Shown piece by piece: positions 57,501-64,000 of a stretch of DNA of 64,000 nucleotides. Within the stretch, counting starts at the first letter, position 1. Each line of letters opens with the position of its first letter. The notes beneath the pieces are model-generated. The model was not told the DNA's origin and made no database searches. It worked only from the letters and a program-made list of their open reading frames with translations. This DNA comes from Spongospora subterranea f. sp. subterranea. Lineage: Eukaryota; Endomyxa: Phytomyxea; Phytomyxea; Plasmodiophorida. The DNA lies in the NCBI GenBank assembly GCA_049724395.1, contig JAUGWO010000091.1, positions 62,001 through 126,000 on the forward strand. The letters run 5' to 3'. A program made the translations under genes and the position numbers.

Positions 57501-57878
57501 ATGGCCGGCTTGACCGTGAAGTTGTGCTGTCAGGAAGAAGTTGTACCGGACCGAGGGGCCCCGCTCACAAACTGCGCGCAATTTCCCCGCCCAGTCCAAC
57601 ATCTCTCGAGTCTAAAAACGACATTTCAACGACAAAAGTATCGACAAAGGGACACAGCCTTGCATAGAGGCAAGCTGTATCGGGGGTAGATGGTGATTAA
57701 TGTCGCAGTCTTGCGTTTTTTCTTAAACAGGTTCATATCCAGTAAACCATTAATGGGAATGATTAGTGACATTGTCATTACCCGTGCACCGATGAACGAT
57801 TACGGTCCCAAATTGGTTAATAGTGAAATACCACGATCACTTGGACCTAAGGTTCTTTTCTCAAGTAGTTTTGAGTAA
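57501..57878 (+). CDS. Small hypothetical protein, two exons
   Basis: Exon 1 begins MAGLTVKLCCQEEVVPDRGA and ends RDTALHRGKLYRG. A 46-nt intron (donor GTAGATGG, acceptor CTTAAACAG) joins in phase to FISSKPLMGMISDIVITRAP, MNDYGPKLVNSEIPRSLGP, ending VLFSSSFE. Total about 110 residues, basic, without membrane spans. The in-phase join and tight divergent placement beside the methyltransferase support a real gene. Function unknown. Confidence 0.5.
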
Positions 57879-58241
57879 ATGGTTTTACGCGTTGACCAAA
57901 AAATACACCATTGCTTTTCAATAAATTTATTACTGAGGCGTTGAGCGAAATAACGTTGTGGATCAGGCCATATGTTAAGATAAACTACCATCACGAGAAT
58001 CATCGCCTCAATTTGAGTTGCCTCGTAATTTGACAGAATACGGCCTACCCTCTGACTCAAACCTGCCGAAATTAGTAAAGTGATTTGTGTCTGGCTGGTG
58101 TCTTTAGCAAATTGATCACTTCAACGTTGATATACAGCTCATCCTATCTAGACAATAATTGCAGACAGTAACGCTAACTCCAGTTAGCAACGTTATTTTA
58201 CCGGCTAAGATGACGTTTCGTCATTTGTTAACGACCAATTG

Positions 58242-58368
58242 TTAAGCGGCGTAATCGATATTTGGTCAAATCACAAAGGACCTATCATTAAGCGGCGTAA
58301 TCGATATTTGGTCAACTCACAAAGGACCTATCATTAAGCAGTGTAATCGACATTTGGTCAAATCACAA
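58242..58368. repeat. 46-bp minisatellite, 2.8 copies
   Basis: The unit starts TTAAGCGGCGTAATCGATAT and continues TTGGTCAAATCACAAAGGAC then CTATCA. Copies begin at 58242, 58288 and 58334; the third is truncated. It lies just upstream of the HELQ start, inside its promoter region. Confidence 0.92.
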
Positions 58369-58407
58369 TTTTTCTGACGGACATTTTCATCTATTGCTGA
58401 TTCACTG

Positions 58408-61929
<3,522 letters not shown>

Positions 61930-62107
61930 GTTGACCAAGATTCACAGATCCTTTATCCACTAGTCCGACCCTTATATTTAATAAACCGCATGGAGCAAGG
62001 TTCAGATTTTATCGCATCTGTTTTGAATATCAGCAGCCCCAGTTTTGGCGCCGTATTCAAATGTGGTCTGTGACTGTATCTGGTTTGGTCAAGGTATCCG
62101 GTCCGCC

Positions 62108-64000
62108 ATGACTCGCCGAGGTAACATTGGTGACGCCCAGCAACAAGGTCCAGCGTTATCCACCATCAGTGAGTAATGGGGTTCTCATCATAACGGCTGC
62201 GGTGTCCTATACAGAGAGCGGTCATCGGTGACCGATGAGCATTGAAGGCGGCCGTCCTGTTCCACCTCAGCCCGCCGTACTCCGCCGATAATGTTCTTGT
62301 TGCCGTTCGGGTGCGATCCGACATCGCAACGGACTCTATCATCGACGTTTCTGGAAACAATTTAGTACTTCACCCTCCCAGAATCAGGTTTGCTGATATG
62401 ATAATACAAAATGTTGCTTTTTATCGATTGCTTAGACCAGGCGAGACGCCATGTAAATTTTCTTTCGATCGATGTTATTCTGCTTCGGACGCAGACGGGA
62501 ATCCGCACACACAGCAGGGAATATTCGATGATCTAGGCCAAAATGTTCTTGACAACGCGTTTAAAGTCAGTATATTCTATCAGTCATGTTCGTTCATAGG
62601 TATTTCGAACAGTTTTTTCTGATATCTATGTAGGGGTACAATGTCACACTTCTGGCTTACGGGCAGGTTCGTCCAATATTGTATGCACTCGACCCAATGA
62701 GGTATGTGATTATTGTTTAGACCGGATCAGGAAAATCGTACTGCATGATGGGCAGCCGGTCAGATCCTGGACTAATTCCTCGTATTTCGAAAGACCTGTT
62801 CTCCAGAATCCTTATCAACACCATGGAAGATCACAGGGCTAACTTTTACTTGCGAAGCCTCGTATTTTGAAATTTACAATGAAAAAGTCAGAGACTTGTG
62901 AGTAAATGGATTTGATTGTGAGAAAACGACTTACCTGTCCCGCTGTCAGGTTAGATCCAAGCAAAATGGAAGGCCAAAACACTACTGGTTTGCTTGTTCG
63001 TGAACATCCTAAGCATGGCCCTTACGTAGAAGATTTGAGCATTATACCAGTAATTCAGGTTAAATTAATCAAGAATCAATTTTTGATCAGTCGATTTAGG
63101 TCCAGTCCTACGAGGATATTGACAACCTGCTAAGACAAGGCAATACTGGTAGAACGGTGGCAGCAACGAGGATGAACGCCGAATCGTCTAGGTCTCATGC
63201 AATATGTAACTTGCTATACAGTCCATTCAAAATTTTTACCCTAACCGATGGTTCTAGTTACAATAATACTGAAACAAAACTTGAACGATAAAAGCACAGG
63301 CTCTGTAAAAGAGAAGATATCGCGCGTTCATTTAGTGGATTTGGCAGGAAGCGAACGCCAAACGAAGACAAAAGCCCATGGTTCACGTCTAAAAGAAGCT
63401 TCAGGTTGCAGCGCTTTTGATTGTTGGCTTGTTTTGACACTCATACGAGTTCGCAGAAATCAATAAGTCCTTAGTAACCCTTGGCCGAGTAATATCTGCT
63501 TTATCGGAAGCGGGACCAATTCGTCGCAATCAAAATTCCTCCCCTCGACAAAACAGCCACATTCCTTTTAGAGATTCTACGTTGACATGGCTTCTGAAGA
63601 ATAGCTTTGGTATTAATGGTAATGCAAGGACAATGCTTCTTTGTACAATAAGTCCACGATCTTCTGATTACGAAGAAACATTGGGGTCTTTGCGTTACGC
63701 AGCCAGAGCAAAACGAATTATTACAACGGCTGTCTGCAACGAAGACGCCAACACCAAACTGATCGATTGTTTGAAAAATGAGATTAAAGGTCAGGAAAAA
63801 GTTGTCAGATACAGATAGGCTGTTTACTATTTGTCCTGACCAATCAGAGTTAAACGCAAGGCTTGGATCTGCAGAAAAAACGAGCTCACAAGAAATCAAT
63901 CAGTTGGCAAGCGAACTCGATCATACTCAGAAGTTGATCAGCACGTTAAATATGTCTTGGGAAGATAAGGTTAAACAAGCAGAAAGTATACGGGTTTATC
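62108..64000 (+). CDS. Kinesin-3 family motor (KIF1/Unc-104 type), 3' end outside window
   Basis: Kinesin-3 motors carry vesicles toward microtubule plus ends. The motor domain is readable: [11 protein letters not shown], the block [22 protein letters not shown] with the P-loop, [11 protein letters not shown], the kinesin-3-typical [15 protein letters not shown], switch [10 protein letters not shown], switch [28 protein letters not shown], and [18 protein letters not shown]. The neck region reads [21 protein letters not shown] coiled coil begins at the right edge. Expected FHA and PH domains lie beyond the window. The ATG at 62108 is a guess; the join between it and the first motor exon (from about 62242) is not resolved. 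Confidence 0.9.

Overview
This 64 kb window is nuclear DNA from a eukaryote with a compact, intron-rich genome. Protein-coding genes lie on both strands and are often a few tens of bases apart. Almost every gene is broken by very short GT-AG introns: most of those I could place are 32-60 nt, and many carry a CTAAT/CTAAC-like branch point near the 3' splice site. There are no bacterial-type operons. BBS5, a Lys40-bearing alpha-tubulin and a kinesin-3 imply a cell with a cilium or flagellum. A Bot1/mS45-like mitochondrial ribosomal protein and the yeast-like branch points lean towards a zoosporic fungus or another unicellular opisthokont. This placement is an inference, because no rRNA or species marker is present.

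Layout, 1-17.3 kb: BEACH protein (-, runs off the left edge), COG6 (+), a structured intergenic region, GTPBP1-like GTPase (+), RBM34/Nop12-like RNA-binding protein (-), PP2A scaffold A subunit (+), and an F-box/kelch protein (-). 17.3-36 kb: tRNA-Gln, a strong hairpin, DENND4 Rab-GEF (+), an unresolved stretch, the mS45-like gene (+), a stretch with competing reading frames on both strands, tRNA-Arg, a mitochondrial-looking ARM/TPR protein (+), a beta-propeller-like protein (+), and Rab1 (-) with an apparently frameshifted prenylation tail. 36-48 kb is sparser: minisatellites, a 1.4 kb imperfect inverted repeat, a small 4-TM protein, BBS5 (+) and alpha-tubulin (-). 48-64 kb is dense again: ISCU (+), a P-loop polynucleotide-kinase-like protein (-), several small hypothetical genes, BET1 SNARE (+), a METTL21-type methyltransferase (-), HELQ helicase (+) and kinesin-3 (+, runs off the right edge).

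Many genes serve membrane traffic: BEACH, COG6, DENND4, Rab1, BBS5, BET1 and kinesin-3. Others serve translation or ribosome biogenesis (RBM34, mS45-like, GTPBP1), iron-sulfur assembly (ISCU) and DNA repair (HELQ). The most unusual signals are a shared GTACAGTG/CACTGTAC-type element upstream of several housekeeping genes, the large inverted repeat, the Rab1 tail shift in a GC-dinucleotide run, and the kinase gene with a ligase-like N-terminal region. Coordinates of multi-exon genes run from the chosen start codon to the stop codon and include introns. Exon joins were worked out by eye.
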